Made by a program: the position numbers and the translations under genes | Notes under the pieces: model-generated | Told to the model about the DNA's origin: nothing | Database searches by the model: none | The model's input: only the letters and a program-made list of their open reading frames with translations | Shown: positions 1 through 11,042 of the stretch, piece after piece | How the letters are laid out: every line of letters starts with the position of its first letter | Position numbering within the stretch: the stretch's first letter is position 1 | Origin: Symsagittifera roscoffensis | Lineage: Eukaryota > Xenacoelomorpha > Acoela > Convolutidae | Assembly: GCF_963678635.1 (NCBI RefSeq) | Contig: NW_026971379.1 | Location: forward strand, 1-64,000 | DNA: 64,000 nt | Reading direction: 5' to 3'

Positions 1-215
1 AGTTTTTTTTATAGATTTTAAGATAGCTCGTTACATATGATACGCTACAAGAAGGAACAGTTCTTCACGATTATTCCAAGATAAACCGTGATTTTGAAAT
101 AGGAAGTGGAAATGCAAACAGTTTTTCCATTTTCTCAATGTAGGCAATTTTTAAACAACCACATTAGTACTTATTTCCCTCATCACCACTTAGGGCTGTT
201 TTTTTTTCATTCTAG

Positions 216-1292
216 GAACATGGAGCAAGTGTTGTTGCGAGTGGACTCTGAGCCAGCTATGGTCACCTATGGACCGAGTGGGTCAACTCAATTAGACACA
301 GAACCCATTATCTACTTAGGTATGGTATAAGTATCGCAAAATACTGCTACTCAAAATGTTAACGAAATGAAGACAATCGCCTTTACAAGACTTTTTCTTA
401 ATATTTTAGATGTTTTATTTTACGCTCAAATTTTTTGGTTGCCGCTTGTTTGACTTGAAATTTTAAATTCTATTTAAAAAAATTTACAGGCTATGGCACT
501 AAGAAAGAGCTATTTCTCTGCCAACCAATGAACTGAATAAAGTCCTTCATGTGCGCTGCTTTCTCATTTTTGTCGCAATTTGACGTCACCAATGTTCCAC
601 CATAAAGTGATAGCTTGTTGTTTCGAACCACTGGCAAAAGATATTGTTAATGATTACTGTTTAAATTAGGAGTCCCGAAAGCCGAGCCAAAGGATTTGAT
701 CAAAGACGCTCTTGATTCTTTTGTCGGCTGCATCAAAGAGTTCAAGTTCAACTCACACTTCGTCAACCTCCCGGTTTCTGAAGACTCTCAAAGGTCAGTT
801 TTGTTGTCTATTTTGAGGTTTTTAAAAAATGTTCTGAAATTTCCAGAGGTCAATCAAACAGCCCGGTAACTGATAGAGTTTATTGTTCTTAGGATGAAAA
901 ACATATAAAGCAGCATCATTTTGTAAAAATTTTTCAAAAAAATGAACGGTAAAAGGGGTGGAGAGTTCTCAAAAATGCAATTACTCCTAATGAAAACTTA
1001 TGTACTTCAATTTCTAGTCTAATTTATAGCTCATTCAATTTACAAGCGTCAAATTACTTAAAACGAAAGGATCAAGCAAAAAAAAATTGAAAACAGCCTA
1101 TCGTTTTAAGATTACTTAATCAACTTTCGTATCTGCTTTAGAAGTGTGATTAGAAAAAATACATGCCATTATATGCTATGCAGAAAACGAAAGAAAAAAT
1201 CAAACGGATTAATCTCAGAAATGCACCACCGCTAATCATATTCTTATAATTTTTTTTGTATTCTGTTATACTATTTCAGGTCATGTGGTTGA
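216..1292 (+). CDS. Laminin-G domain protein, last three exons
   Basis: C-terminal end of a gene that starts left of the window. Exons are 216-319 (acceptor TTCTAG), 670-793 and 1280-1292 (acceptor TTTCAG); donors are GTATGG and GTCAGT. Reading phase is kept at both joints and the last exon ends at TGA 1290-1292. The residues are typical of a laminin-G (LG) fold: TQLDTEPIIYLG, then GVPKA, then FVGCIKEFKFN and HFVNLP, with a closing Cys five codons after LPVSED. The two cysteines would form the usual C-terminal LG disulfide. LG modules bind glycans and receptors outside the cell. Ending right after the LG module fits a laminin alpha chain, but agrin, perlecan or another LG protein is possible. 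Seen: exons and motif. Inferred: which LG protein. Confidence 0.8.
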
Positions 1293-2384
1293 GTGAACCT
1301 TATCGAAAGGTCATTGAAAACTGTCCAAAGTATCTGAATGAAGTTTGCTACTCATCCGTCAATCATTTTCTATTGATTTAATATTTAAAAAAATAACTCT
1401 GCGAATAGAAATATTTCTAATTTAGATTATAGACTTTTGATTTATTTGAAGTCTGTCCATGAAAGTTTGATCAATAGTCAACCAAATTTGATCAATGATT
1501 TGATTTCAAATTCAAAATTTACTGAATGATTTTTTAAGACAAAAACTGCCTCCAAAGTTGAGGTCCGCGACTTATGTCGCGGCCATCGCAACTAAAAATA
1601 GGTATGTTGCGACCGCCAAAACTCAAAATGGGTACGTCGCGACTCAAAATGAAGCCATATTACGCAACCAATCTAAAGATATGCTGCCACTTTGCGCAAT
1701 CAACAAAGCTCAACAAACCTCAATCAACAAACCCTTTACTTAGAATAGATGTTGAAACTTTATGTTTTTTGCGTATGGCGATATTTGACCAAAACAAAAA
1801 CATATCAATCTATGAAATGTGATTTCTTTGTGGCCCAATCAAACTTTTTCCAATTAAGATTGCAAGATTACTTTATACATCACTCTGAAGGGGGTTGTTT
1901 TTCTTGAACGGAGATTTTTCGCTCAAGTTTTTGAAATACACATAAGAATAAACTCGTTTGAAAAATTTTGTGCGAGTATATGTTGCGACGGTTTTTCAGT
2001 TATAACTTCCCACATAATGAAAAAAAAAACCAAAACGTTTATCCCAAAAATGAATCGAACTTACAAGGAAATGGAAGATTAATATTCAGAGCCTCTTTTA
2101 ACTTGGAAGGCTGCAAAAATGCTGAATAACCGACATTTAATTTTGCATTTTGTCTCACTTTTGGGAAATTTTTGAAAAAACCTGCAAAAAGTAGTAAAAA
2201 ACACACGTTGAAAAATTTCTATATAGAAATGCTTTGTTTTGGCCTGACTAGTAAAAAACTATTGCCTTTTTGAGCAAAATCGAGCTAAATATTTTCTTTT
2301 TTCTTCAATTAGAGGGGTATAATTGCAAATAGCTGTTTTGTTTTTAAGCGACTTTGTGTGACAGCATTGCGCGACCTTCGGTAC
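1293..2384. other. 3' flank of LG gene, no gene seen
   Basis: AT-rich DNA after the LG stop codon. The only structure I see is a short block near 1555-1640 in which GTCGCGAC-type palindromic hexamers recur every 30-40 bases. The short open frames here have no coding character. Confidence 0.5.
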
Positions 2385-3600
2385 TTTGTGTTGTAACACG
2401 ACAACTCGCAATAAAAGACAACTCGAATAACAAACAGTTACGAAAACTCGCAAAAAACGATAACTCACAATAAAATGGTGTTTCTTGCCAATTGCGTCAA
2501 TTGGTAAACAATTCAAGAATCGGGACTGGCGATTGATTAGAGAAAATACAAAACATTACGAATGAAAGTGAAGTTCTTTAATGCGCTGGCTCTCATCCTC
2601 GAGTTCCTTTGTATGCCACAACAAGTGTGAATAAGCAGCTCAAGCCATTTCTCGATTATTTTGAAAAAAAAACATGGGTCGGAGAATATATAATTTGAAC
2701 TCTACGAAACAGTTCAGGCTTTGAACCAGCTCTATAAAACCAGTTAAACAATACGCTGAATGGATGTAGAAAAAAAATGAAACAGTATGCTCTTTCATTT
2801 AATTTTATTTTGTAAAAACCCATTATGTCAAAGAAATTTTGACGCTTTGAATTTTTACACTTTTTTGATTTTCTATTAACCAGGGTTGACCAAAAATACT
2901 TATCCTACAGTTTTCATATATAAAAAATGCTTATTCTACAATTTCCTACAGTTTCAAAGATTCAGAAAATTGTAAGAAAACTCTAGGATACGCATTTTTT
3001 CATATATGAAAATTGTATGATAAACATTTTTTTAGCTTCAGAATAAATTTTGGTTTTTGACGGACAAGGTGCTCTAAATTGAGCAAAAATGCTCTTAATT
3101 AAATTAAATTTGATTACAAACAAGTTTTTACAGGTTTCTGAAAATCTTGCCTTTTATGAAAAAAAATGCTTATCATACAATTTTCATATATGGAAATTGT
3201 ATGATAACCATTTTTTTTTCCAAAAAATGAACATAGTTTTTTTTTCATCACCAGACTGTTTTATTTGGTTCAAATAGCCGCAGAAACTAGTTCGAATCTT
3301 TTTTCAATGGTTTTTTGAAATTGTAAGAAAATTGTATGATTAGCATTTTTCCATACATTTGATGTATGGAATTGTAGGATAAGCACTTTCGGTGTAGGGA
3401 ATTGTAAGATAAGCATTTTCGGTTTATGGAGGTCAACCCGGGAAGTTAAAGGAAAATATAATGCTCCTTTAAGTGCATTACGAGTTGTCTTGTTTTGCGG
3501 GTTGTCTTTCTTTTTTAAGAAACTGTGAGTTTTTTTGCGAGTTGAAGCGGCAACCACTTTGCGCGACCACTTCGAGTTGTGACCCAAAACATATCGTGTT
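2385..3600. repeat. Foldback repeat with nested palindromes
   Basis: The outer parts (about 2395-2475 and 3475-3580) carry the same motifs in opposite orientation: ACAACTCGCAA and GAAAACTCGC on the left, GCGAGTT and GAGTTGTC on the right. Between them, 2890-3425, a palindromic unit recurs: ATGCTTATC, then CATACAATTTTC, a CATATATG centre, then the mirror image. The clearest copy is 3163-3216, whose arms pair over about 24 of 26 bases. The pattern is that of a non-autonomous foldback or MITE-like element that has amplified internally. No coding sequence is supported. Confidence 0.55.
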
Positions 3601-3950
3601 TATGGACGATTATCGTTCTGAGTTAGCGCGTCTTTCACCTCGGCGCGGCTGAGGATTTTGCACTCAATGAACAGGAAGTTCAAAATACGCCCAAGCTTGA
3701 ACCTAATCAATAAGATCTGAATTTATTTTACAGCTCAAATTTTGGAAAAAAAATAGTACGTTTCATTTCAGTCTAAATAATAATTATTCTGAGCTCCTTC
3801 ACTTCTCGGCTATAATTTCTTGACTATTCAGATGCTTTTTTTTCTGATGCAATTTGTCCTGTGTTTCGGTCAAAAACATCTTCGATCTTTACTCGAGCAA
3901 AATTACCGAGAAGTCTGCCGAATGCACTACTAGCAGAAAAGAACTCGTAC

Positions 3951-3975
3951 TTTGACAGAACTATGGTCTTGCTTG
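3951..3975 (-). pseudogene. Distal fragment of interrupted DEG/ENaC-like exon
   Basis: On the minus strand this short piece continues, in frame, the exon at 21837-22033 once element A and one copy of its CTTG duplication are left out. It adds about seven codons and meets a possible donor (GTACGA, starting at 3950). The frame continuity across 17.9 kb is seen directly; the channel identity comes from the larger exon piece. Confidence 0.5.
3972..3975. repeat. Target-site duplication CTTG (left), element A
   Basis: CTTG directly precedes the left LTR and directly follows the right LTR (21837-21840). Four-base duplications are usual for Ty3/gypsy and errantivirus-type integrases. Confidence 0.65.
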
Positions 3976-5126
3976 TGTAGTATTTAAAATACTACACAGA
4001 CTAAAGACCATTGTCTCAATATTTTATTTAACGACCAAATTCTAAATTGGAGCGTGCCACTTAAATTAAAGCTTTATTTCACTAAATCAGATATTGACTG
4101 ATTTACTCTTATTAGGACTATAAAATCTTGTTTTGAAAATCCACTCCTCTTTAAATACTTGTCTAATTTTTCTCATTTTTTCATGCTCACTATTTTAAAA
4201 GGGCGGCGATTATTAACACGTCCCTTTTAACTTTAACTTGAAACAAAATGAATAAATATTTAGCAGTCTTGACGGCTGCACTGAAATTCTCCTTGCTTTG
4301 ATTAAGCAGAGATGCACATGCAATATGATGCATCAGATAGAGTAATATGATTTTTTAATCAGAAAAACTGAAGGCTGCGGTTTTAATCAAAGAGGACTAA
4401 TAATTTAAAGATATTTGATTTGAAAAAACCAAATTAAAACTAGTTGAAAATTCCCTTATAAGAAAGGGAGAACACAGGAGCAGGTGAAACCTGAATAATT
4501 AAAGATTGAATCAGCCGCCGGTTTATGCTTACGAGCAAAAGGACTGGCCTGAAATCTTCAGTGTTTCATTTTGCTCAGTAAGCAGCAAGTTAGATCTCTT
4601 CAGTCAGACCTTTTCAAAATAAACAAATTTCTTTTCTGCCTTTACAATAAAATTAAACTAGCCTTTTTCACAAATAAAATAGAGAATAAATTCTCATTTA
4701 AAGTTCGATAAAATTATAAATCGAGATACTCGAGAGACCCACACCTGAGGAAGTCTGGACAACAAGTACCCAAAGGACTACGGCAAAGACGATACTGACG
4801 ACCAAACCAGAAGTGCCGAAGTGGACACAACCAAGTGCGACCCATTCATATTAATCAGCCATCGACCTTAGTAAGAAGATAAAATATCGATGAACAAAAT
4901 AAGATTAGCTTAACCTCCCCTCACAGGTATATTTCTCTAAGCTGTTCGATTCGTTTATATGATCTTATAACCCAGTGCTTTGTATTTAACCAAATAATTA
5001 ATTCATACCTTTTCTAACTATTGTTTCTACACTAACTTTTGTCAAGACAACTTGACGATCTAAGGTGAGACTTATAACTTAGAATAAAATTACTAAGCAT
5101 TCAACCAGCAATAAGCGCTTAGTAAA
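3976..5126 (+). repeat. 5' LTR, element A
   Basis: Matches 20685-21836 along its whole length. It opens with a perfect palindrome, arms TGTAGTATTT and AAATACTACA around a single A. The first 90 bases differ from the other LTR at about ten positions while the central part is much more alike. The end is placed where the LTRs stop matching and TSD and PBS begin; it is not the usual CA, so the edge may be off by a few bases. Confidence 0.8.
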
Positions 5127-5128
5127 AC

Positions 5129-5146
5129 TGGTGCGACCGCAGCAGA
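5129..5146 (+). other. Primer-binding site, element A
   Basis: TGGTGCGACC starts two bases after the LTR. TGG pairs with the universal CCA tail of a tRNA. The same ten bases follow the LTR of element C, so both prime from the same or similar tRNA, whose 3' end would read GGTCGCACCA. I do not assign the isoacceptor. Confidence 0.7.
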
Positions 5147-7485
5147 GAACTACTCCTTAAGAAATTCTTTTTCCAACAAACTCGAAACAGCTTTCAAAAT
5201 TCAAAAAAATATATTAATATTAGGATCTGTGAGTATTTATCAGATTAGTTCCCAACCTCAAAAAGCCACAGACAAAGGCTATCTTTCGATAGAAACACAA
5301 TTTCATTGTCTTCTACTTGAGAGATATTCCTAGTAGGGTTCTTGCGATAAGTATCCCCTGCGCTAGCAGTCGCCCACTATATTCCTCCATCTCGAGGTCT
5401 ATTATACGGCTTTCTAACTGACATTAGCTCATGAACTTAACTATTATCTAGTATTATAATAATATATAAAATTTCTGAAAGAATCGTTCTCTGCCTAAGT
5501 CCGCTAGTGAGATATACCCGTTTTGTCCAGTAATCCACTAAATGTATGCCGAAACTTCAGTTTAAAGTTATCATCACTAAAACGAACGAAATTCTGTATT
5601 AAACTAAAGTGCTCAAAAACTTATTGAATACCTTCATTTATTTTTTCCAGGGGGTTAAGTGGTCATATGTACAATCTGAGAGTACCCTAAATTGTATGAT
5701 AAATTGAATCCTTCATCACATTATCTCAAACCATCCACGCTTGTTGCTATTTATTCTAATCCTTCATCATTTCTCGAGGCTTATCCTCATTTTTTCTTAA
5801 ACTAATTTTAATTCTATCCACCTTAACATAACTTAAACCTAAATCATCCATCAGTAAAGCTACCAATTACTGAAACTAAGGAAGAAAAAAACAAAAACCA
5901 TAAAGGAAGGAACGGATTTGGGTGTTTTTTAATAAATCATTGGTTTTGTATGACATAGTTTAAATATACACCATTTAAACAATAAGAGTACGCACTAAAA
6001 CCAATCTTAAACGTTAACCACATAACACCAAACACCAAGTTTTAGTTTCAGCACAAAAATATCAGGTTTCACAACAAAAACTAAGTCTAAAACACTGACA
6101 CATCCACTTTATATTGATAAACTAGTTTTCATATGATAGCCTAAGCACTAAAAAATTGATTTTCACCAGCCAAAATTTTTGGTTTCAGTCTAGGTTTCAG
6201 TAATAGGGTCAAACGTTTCAGTTAAAATAAGTATAGTTTCCGGTCAAAATGTTAAGTTTCTGTAAACGGATTCGGGTAAAACAGCAAAAGTTGAACTAGT
6301 CAAACCCAAATATGGATACCATAAGTCAAAAACCTGGTCTTAAATGGTAAGTTTTTGTTAGTTTCAGGTTTCAGAACACAAAAATTGAGTTTTTGGTCTC
6401 AAAATTGAGCTCCGAACGCCGAATTTTGACTTTCTGAAGAAAACTAAAGGTGTTAAAACCCACCAAACCAATTTTACATTTTGGTTCCTAAGGCTGAAAC
6501 GTAGGTTTCAGAATTGGTTTTTTTGGTTTCAGAACCAAAAATCTTGCTTCCCAAGTGAAATTTTTGTGAAATTTTGAAAGATAATAGGAATCCTTAATGC
6601 ACCAACCAATTTTTAAACTCAAAAAACTTCTAGAAGGTGTTAGTTTGAGCCCTCAAACTTATAGTTTCAGAAAACTAAAATCGTCGTTTTAGGCTAAATT
6701 TCTCATCTTTTTGGCAATTTAATTGCTGGATTAGATATATATTAGAGAGACCAACCCAAAATTCTAATCTCAAAACTCTAAAACCAAGTGGTCAAACCAT
6801 AGTTTCAGTTCTAGAAATCATAGTTTCAGCCCCAAAAACTTAGGATTCCGCAAATAAAATTTTTAATTTTGAAGTTACAAACCTGTTCCAAATTCTAATT
6901 TTTACTAGATCAGCTATCAAAAACCAACTTTTTATTTTCATGCATCGAATTTGAGAGAGTTTAAGAGCGTTAGGTTTGAGATTTCAAAAACTAAGTTTAA
7001 GATATCAAAAAATTCGGTTTTCTCGAATTTTTTTGCAAGATAAAGCATAAACCAGGTAAACTAAAGCTTCTAGACAATTTTAAGATTAAAAAAACTCAAC
7101 ATCAGCTACCATAATTTCAGGTTTCAGATTATCGTTTCAGTCAAAAATTTTTGTAAAAATTTTAACAGAAAACTTAAGTTTTGAGCTAATAATAACCCAA
7201 AAAGGCATATAGTTATTTTACTAACCATACCAAAAGCATCAATAAAACTTCACTTGAAGAAATTTTTAGGTTTGAATTAACGTTTCAGCGAATAAAAAAC
7301 TTGAAAAACTTGGAAAAAAGTTTTAGAAATTTTACTTCCAAAGTAATTTTTTTATTTTCTTATTTCATTATTAATAACCGTTGTTAATATTCAATAATTT
7401 CTAGGAGGTTTTCATTACTCTAAAACATACTAATCCAATAGTACAACTTAGCTTAAGAAAAAGAAAACAAACATCGTAAAAATTA
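5147..7485 (+). other. Leader of element A with GTTTCAG motif series
   Basis: A 2.3-kb untranslated leader. I see no gene. Between 6045 and 7288 the heptamer GTTTCAG occurs 14 times, often preceded by A or G and followed by A-rich runs, at irregular spacing (8 to about 300 bases). The motif looks like a 3' splice site (TTTCAG) but could also be the remnant of a decayed short tandem repeat. Confidence 0.6.
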
Positions 7486-7761
7486 ATGTCAACACATTTC
7501 AAAATTGACGTCAGTACAATAAATTTAAAACTCAAATTAGGAAATAAAGTCTCTAACATCATATAGTATATCACTAACACTGAAAAAGATCATATTAGTA
7601 TACTAGCAAAACACCCTAACGACAATAAACACGAATTATACGTCTTTTTTTGACGATATACTCCAGAAATTGACACAGTTCTTCAGCAAATAAAAATACC
7701 AAATAATATAATTTATATACCGCAAGAACAATTAATTGCTTCACTCCCGATTGCTTTTTGA
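7486..7761 (+). pseudogene. Small leader ORF U1 (92 codons, broken)
   Basis: Reads from ATG 7486 to TGA 7759-7761 with two internal stops (one after NKVSNII, one after LYVFF). It aligns with the next ORF: INLKLKLGNK against FSLKLKLKNK, YITNTEKDHISILAKHP against YITNIQKNQITTLSKHP, HEL in both, YTPEID against NNPEIN. The two arose by tandem duplication. It is 92 codons long including the stop, the same as R2 and R3 downstream of env, but the match to R sequences is only in general pattern. Function unknown. Confidence 0.6.
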
Positions 7762-7925
7762 TATCATCATTTACCCACCCACAAAAACTACTTGCATTTT
7801 AATCATTTTTAATTAAAAACACAATTTTTTCCTCAACAAAAATTAAATCATAACAAGTCATAAGAAAATTTTAAATTGTCATCACCTAGATAAATATTTA
7901 TAACTCAAAAATGATGTAGAATGCT

Positions 7926-8183
7926 ATGACAAACTTTTACAAAGTAAGTACAACAGCATTTAGTTTAAAACTAAAATTGAAAAATAAATCCAGAAAAATT
8001 ATTTGTTATATCACCAATATCCAAAAAAATCAAATCACAACTTTGTCCAAACATCCACACAAAAATATTCACGAACTAACTATTCTCTCCCGCAGCAATA
8101 ACCCAGAGATAAATTCTATCTTAAAAAAGCTTAATCAGCCCCATAGCACTATTGATCTATCTAATAAAATTTGTTTTCATTGA
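7926..8183 (+). CDS. Small leader ORF U2 (85 aa)
   Basis: Intact ATG-to-stop ORF 120 bases before gag, paralogous to U1. It is basic at the N terminus and has two predicted beta-strand stretches (SLKLKLKN, KIICYITN) before a SKHPHKN turn. I do not recognise the family. Its position between PBS and gag is unusual, because this region is normally untranslated; translation of gag downstream would need reinitiation, an internal entry or a separate transcript. Intact reading in an otherwise decayed element suggests it was maintained until late or decayed less by chance. Confidence 0.5.
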   Translation: MTNFYKVSTTAFSLKLKLKNKSRKIICYITNIQKNQITTLSKHPHKNIHELTILSRSNNPEINSILKKLNQPHSTIDLSNKICFH

Positions 8184-8302
8184 ACCCAGCAAATTTCACA
8201 GTAATTTAAATACAATTTTTTCAGTCCTTACAACTGATCAGTATACAACACATCCAAACCCTTTATATATTGTTAACAAAACTTTGAGTGAATTAAACAA
8301 AG

Positions 8303-9657
8303 ATGGTAAACGTAGTAGCATACCCAGATTTAGCTCTGGAAAAGTTTACCGGTTTAGATCCAAATGAAGATGCAAGAGATTTTCTTGATATAGTAGAGAA
8401 AAAGATAGCATTTTCCCTAAGCACTAGACCAGGAGACGCAGGTGACGAACAGGACACATATGATAACAGACAAAGAGCCTTAATTGGTTCAATTTTAAGA
8501 GGTCCAGCCGCTCAATGGTATCAGGGATTAGCAGCAAACTTACCTTGGAATGAGATAAGAGATCAATTCATAGATTGATTCACTGATGATAAGGATAAGT
8601 ATAGGAGACGAATAGAAGCAGAAAACATAAAAAGACAACCTGATGAATTCATTAAAAGTTACATACATAGATTAAGCACCGCAGTAGACCGTGGATGGCC
8701 TAATCCAACTTTTAATGATGATCAAAGAACAGCAAAGAAAATGGAATTCTTTGTACGCGGCTTAAGCCCGCCAGGCTTGAAACAAAAGGCTCATCAATTC
8801 CTAATTGAGAATCCACCGGCAACATGGCAACAATTAAAAGATCATATTGCAACAAAAGTCTTAAGTTTTGCAGCAAGTAGTGAGTTTACTGGAACAGCTT
8901 TGAGTAGTGTTGATAATAAGTTGGAGATAGAAGGAAAAAAGGATCAGCTTAAGGAGTTAACAGGACTAATGAAAGATCATAAAATAAATGCAGCCTATAA
9001 TCCAAATGAACCCAGAAATAAACAAAACCATACCCAATTTTGTAAATGGTGTCAGGCCAAACTAGGTCAGGCCAAACTATCAGTGCTTGTTTTAAATATA
9101 GAGACCACAAAGATCAAAACAGAAAACCACCTCAGTATCGTGAAAAATTCTCAGACAATTATAATACGAAATCTAGACCTCGAGAAGAAAATAGTTATAA
9201 CAATCGATACAATAGCTATAATCAGCGGAATAACATTACCAGATCACATTCTCCATATCCTAGACAGTTCAATAATAGAACAAATAGTTTCGATAGATCT
9301 CGATCTCAAAGTTTTGGATAAAGAGATAGAACTTTCATTAACAGATTTAACGATCAAAATAACCCGAACCGTTATAATATTTACACTACAGCCTCAAATA
9401 ACTATAATCAAAATAGGAACAGAAGCAATTCTATACCCGATCGAAATAAAAGATCATTTTCACAAGACAATTATCGAACGCGATACCAAAACAGACCTCA
9501 CGAAAATAATTTACCATCCTACAATAATCAAGCAAGATCCCTGATCCAAAACCATCCTCCAGAGAAAAGAGTCGAGACAGAAACCCTAAAGTACAATTTA
9601 GTGAGAATAAAATCCATGGCTATTGCAGCGATGACGAAGGCGAAGAACTTACTTTAA
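8303..9657 (+). pseudogene. gag: gag of element A (broken)
   Basis: Structural polyprotein. ATG 8303 is preceded by AAAG. The capsid region has the Ty3/gypsy gag look: LRGPAAQWYQGLA, then the DEFIKSYIHRL stretch and the FFVRGLSP segment. A TGA at 8576-8578 interrupts the capsid in frame. A zinc-knuckle start (FCKWC) is disrupted near 9053-9080 by a short direct repeat (GTCAGGCCAAACTA twice) that shifts the frame. The C-terminal tail is rich in Asn, Arg, Ser and Tyr and has a TAA at 9319-9321, ending at 9657. Element C has the same kind of tail. Capsid and knuckle would package the RNA. Confidence 0.8.
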
Positions 9658-9691
9658 ACTAGAACAGTCTCCGCAAGATAAAAAGTCACAA

Positions 9692-9976
9692 ATGTATATT
9701 AATCTATATCAACATCCCGTCGGAGACAAAAATAAAAATAACGGCCTTGAAACCCAATTTTTAGTAGATACTGGAGCAACTTGTTCACTGTTAAGTTATG
9801 ATACCTATTTAGAATACGCAAAAATACAAAAAATGGCACTTACTAAAGCACAATCCAAAACATTTGCTGTTAATGGACAAAAACTCAAACTCTTAGGATA
9901 TACAAATTTTAATGCTAGTTTTGACAGTATTATTTGTAAAAAGTCGAGCATGGGTTGTGGCCAAGGACGGATGTAA
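9692..9976 (+). CDS. pro: Aspartic protease domain, element A
   Basis: FLVDTGATCSLLS is the retropepsin active site (DTGA) with flanking hydrophobic strands, near residue 25 of the frame. The frame closes soon after the flap region (KLKLLGY), shorter than a full protease plus linker, and is followed at once by RT-connection sequence, so its end is probably cut by the deletion that removed RT. It would cleave the Gag-Pol polyprotein as a dimer. Confidence 0.75.
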   Translation: MYINLYQHPVGDKNKNNGLETQFLVDTGATCSLLSYDTYLEYAKIQKMALTKAQSKTFAVNGQKLKLLGYTNFNASFDSIICKKSSMGCGQGRM

Positions 9977-10071
9977 ACTTAATATATTACGTATGGATTT
10001 TCTCATGAGGACATGTAATAAGTAAAAATGGCATATAACCAGTCAAGAAAAAGATAGATGATCTCAAAGCA

Positions 10072-10645
10072 TTGAAATCGCCAGAGAACAAAAGAGATGT
10101 AATGAGAGTGTTACGTTGTTTAGGATTTTATAGTATGTATATAAAGAAAATACATGTAGACTCAAAGCCTTTCTCTGATTTGATACGGAATGATACAATT
10201 TTTAAATGGACACAAGATCATGAAAAACTATTTAATGAAATAAAAGAAAGAATTAGCGTAGATACAATTCTGATATCCTTTCCATGTATATGTAGACTCA
10301 TCATCAATAGGAATAGGTTCAATATTGGTACAAGAATTCCCAAAAGGAAAACGTATCATATCCTTTAACTCAAGAATATATAACAAAGAAGAACAAAAAA
10401 TGTCAACAACAGCTAGAGAGCTTTGCGGTGTCGTATCAGCTCTACAAACATACGAACACTATTTATTAGGTTCACCACATCCAATATATCTCTATACTGA
10501 TCACGAAGCTTTGATTTATCTTTGGGGAAGAAGAGGTAAACTCTCCCATAGATATTTTAGATACCAATTGGTTATATCACAATTCCACAAAGAAAAAAAA
10601 AATCTAGCATTCCCAGATGTTTTAAGCAGAAGTGTAACAACTTAA
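10072..10645 (+). pseudogene. RT-connection and RNase H remnant, element A
   Basis: Starts with the tail of RT (VLRCLGFYSMYIKKI, then PFSDLI and FKWTQDHEKLFNEI), which sits just after the polymerase core in Ty3/gypsy pol. The core with the YxDD box is absent: only about 95 bases separate it from the protease frame. After a frameshift near 10320 come RNase H motifs STTARELCGVVSALQTYEHYL, YTDHEAL and NLAFPDVLSR. The element cannot reverse transcribe itself. The missing core would be roughly 600-700 nt. Confidence 0.8.
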
Positions 10646-11042
10646 GATTTAGACAAACACCAATTTAGACAAACAGCAAAGGAAAAAATCTAGCATTCCC
10701 AGATATTTTAAGCAGAAAAAAATTTCATAAGATATTTCTTATGTTTTAAGAAATTTGATATTTCATAAGAAATTTCAAACACCAATTAAAACATAAGAGA
10801 CATTTTATTCTACGACAAAAATGGCTACGAGAAAAATTACTTCTTAGTACATGATACTGAAAAAGGACCCAGCGACGAATTTTTTCCTGTCATTTAACAA
10901 AATAAGAACGGTGTAACTAGATTCAAAATAAACAACGACAAATTAATCAAAATACCCAAGGAAACAAAAAAAAGAACAAATTTGCTCACTAACTGATATA
11001 AGTTCTTGCTTTATACAAGGTTCAGCTATCAACCAAGTTTCA
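10646..11042 (+). other. Spacer after RNase H with short local duplications
   Basis: Contains a second copy of the end of RNase H (AATCTAGCATTCCCAGAT, at 10601 and 10689) and repeats of TTTCATAAGA-type sequence. No gene seen. Confidence 0.5.

Noticed and set aside
1558..1822. Two overlapping ORFs near the LG gene
   Set aside because: They run through a short GTCGCGAC repeat block and have no splice or domain support.
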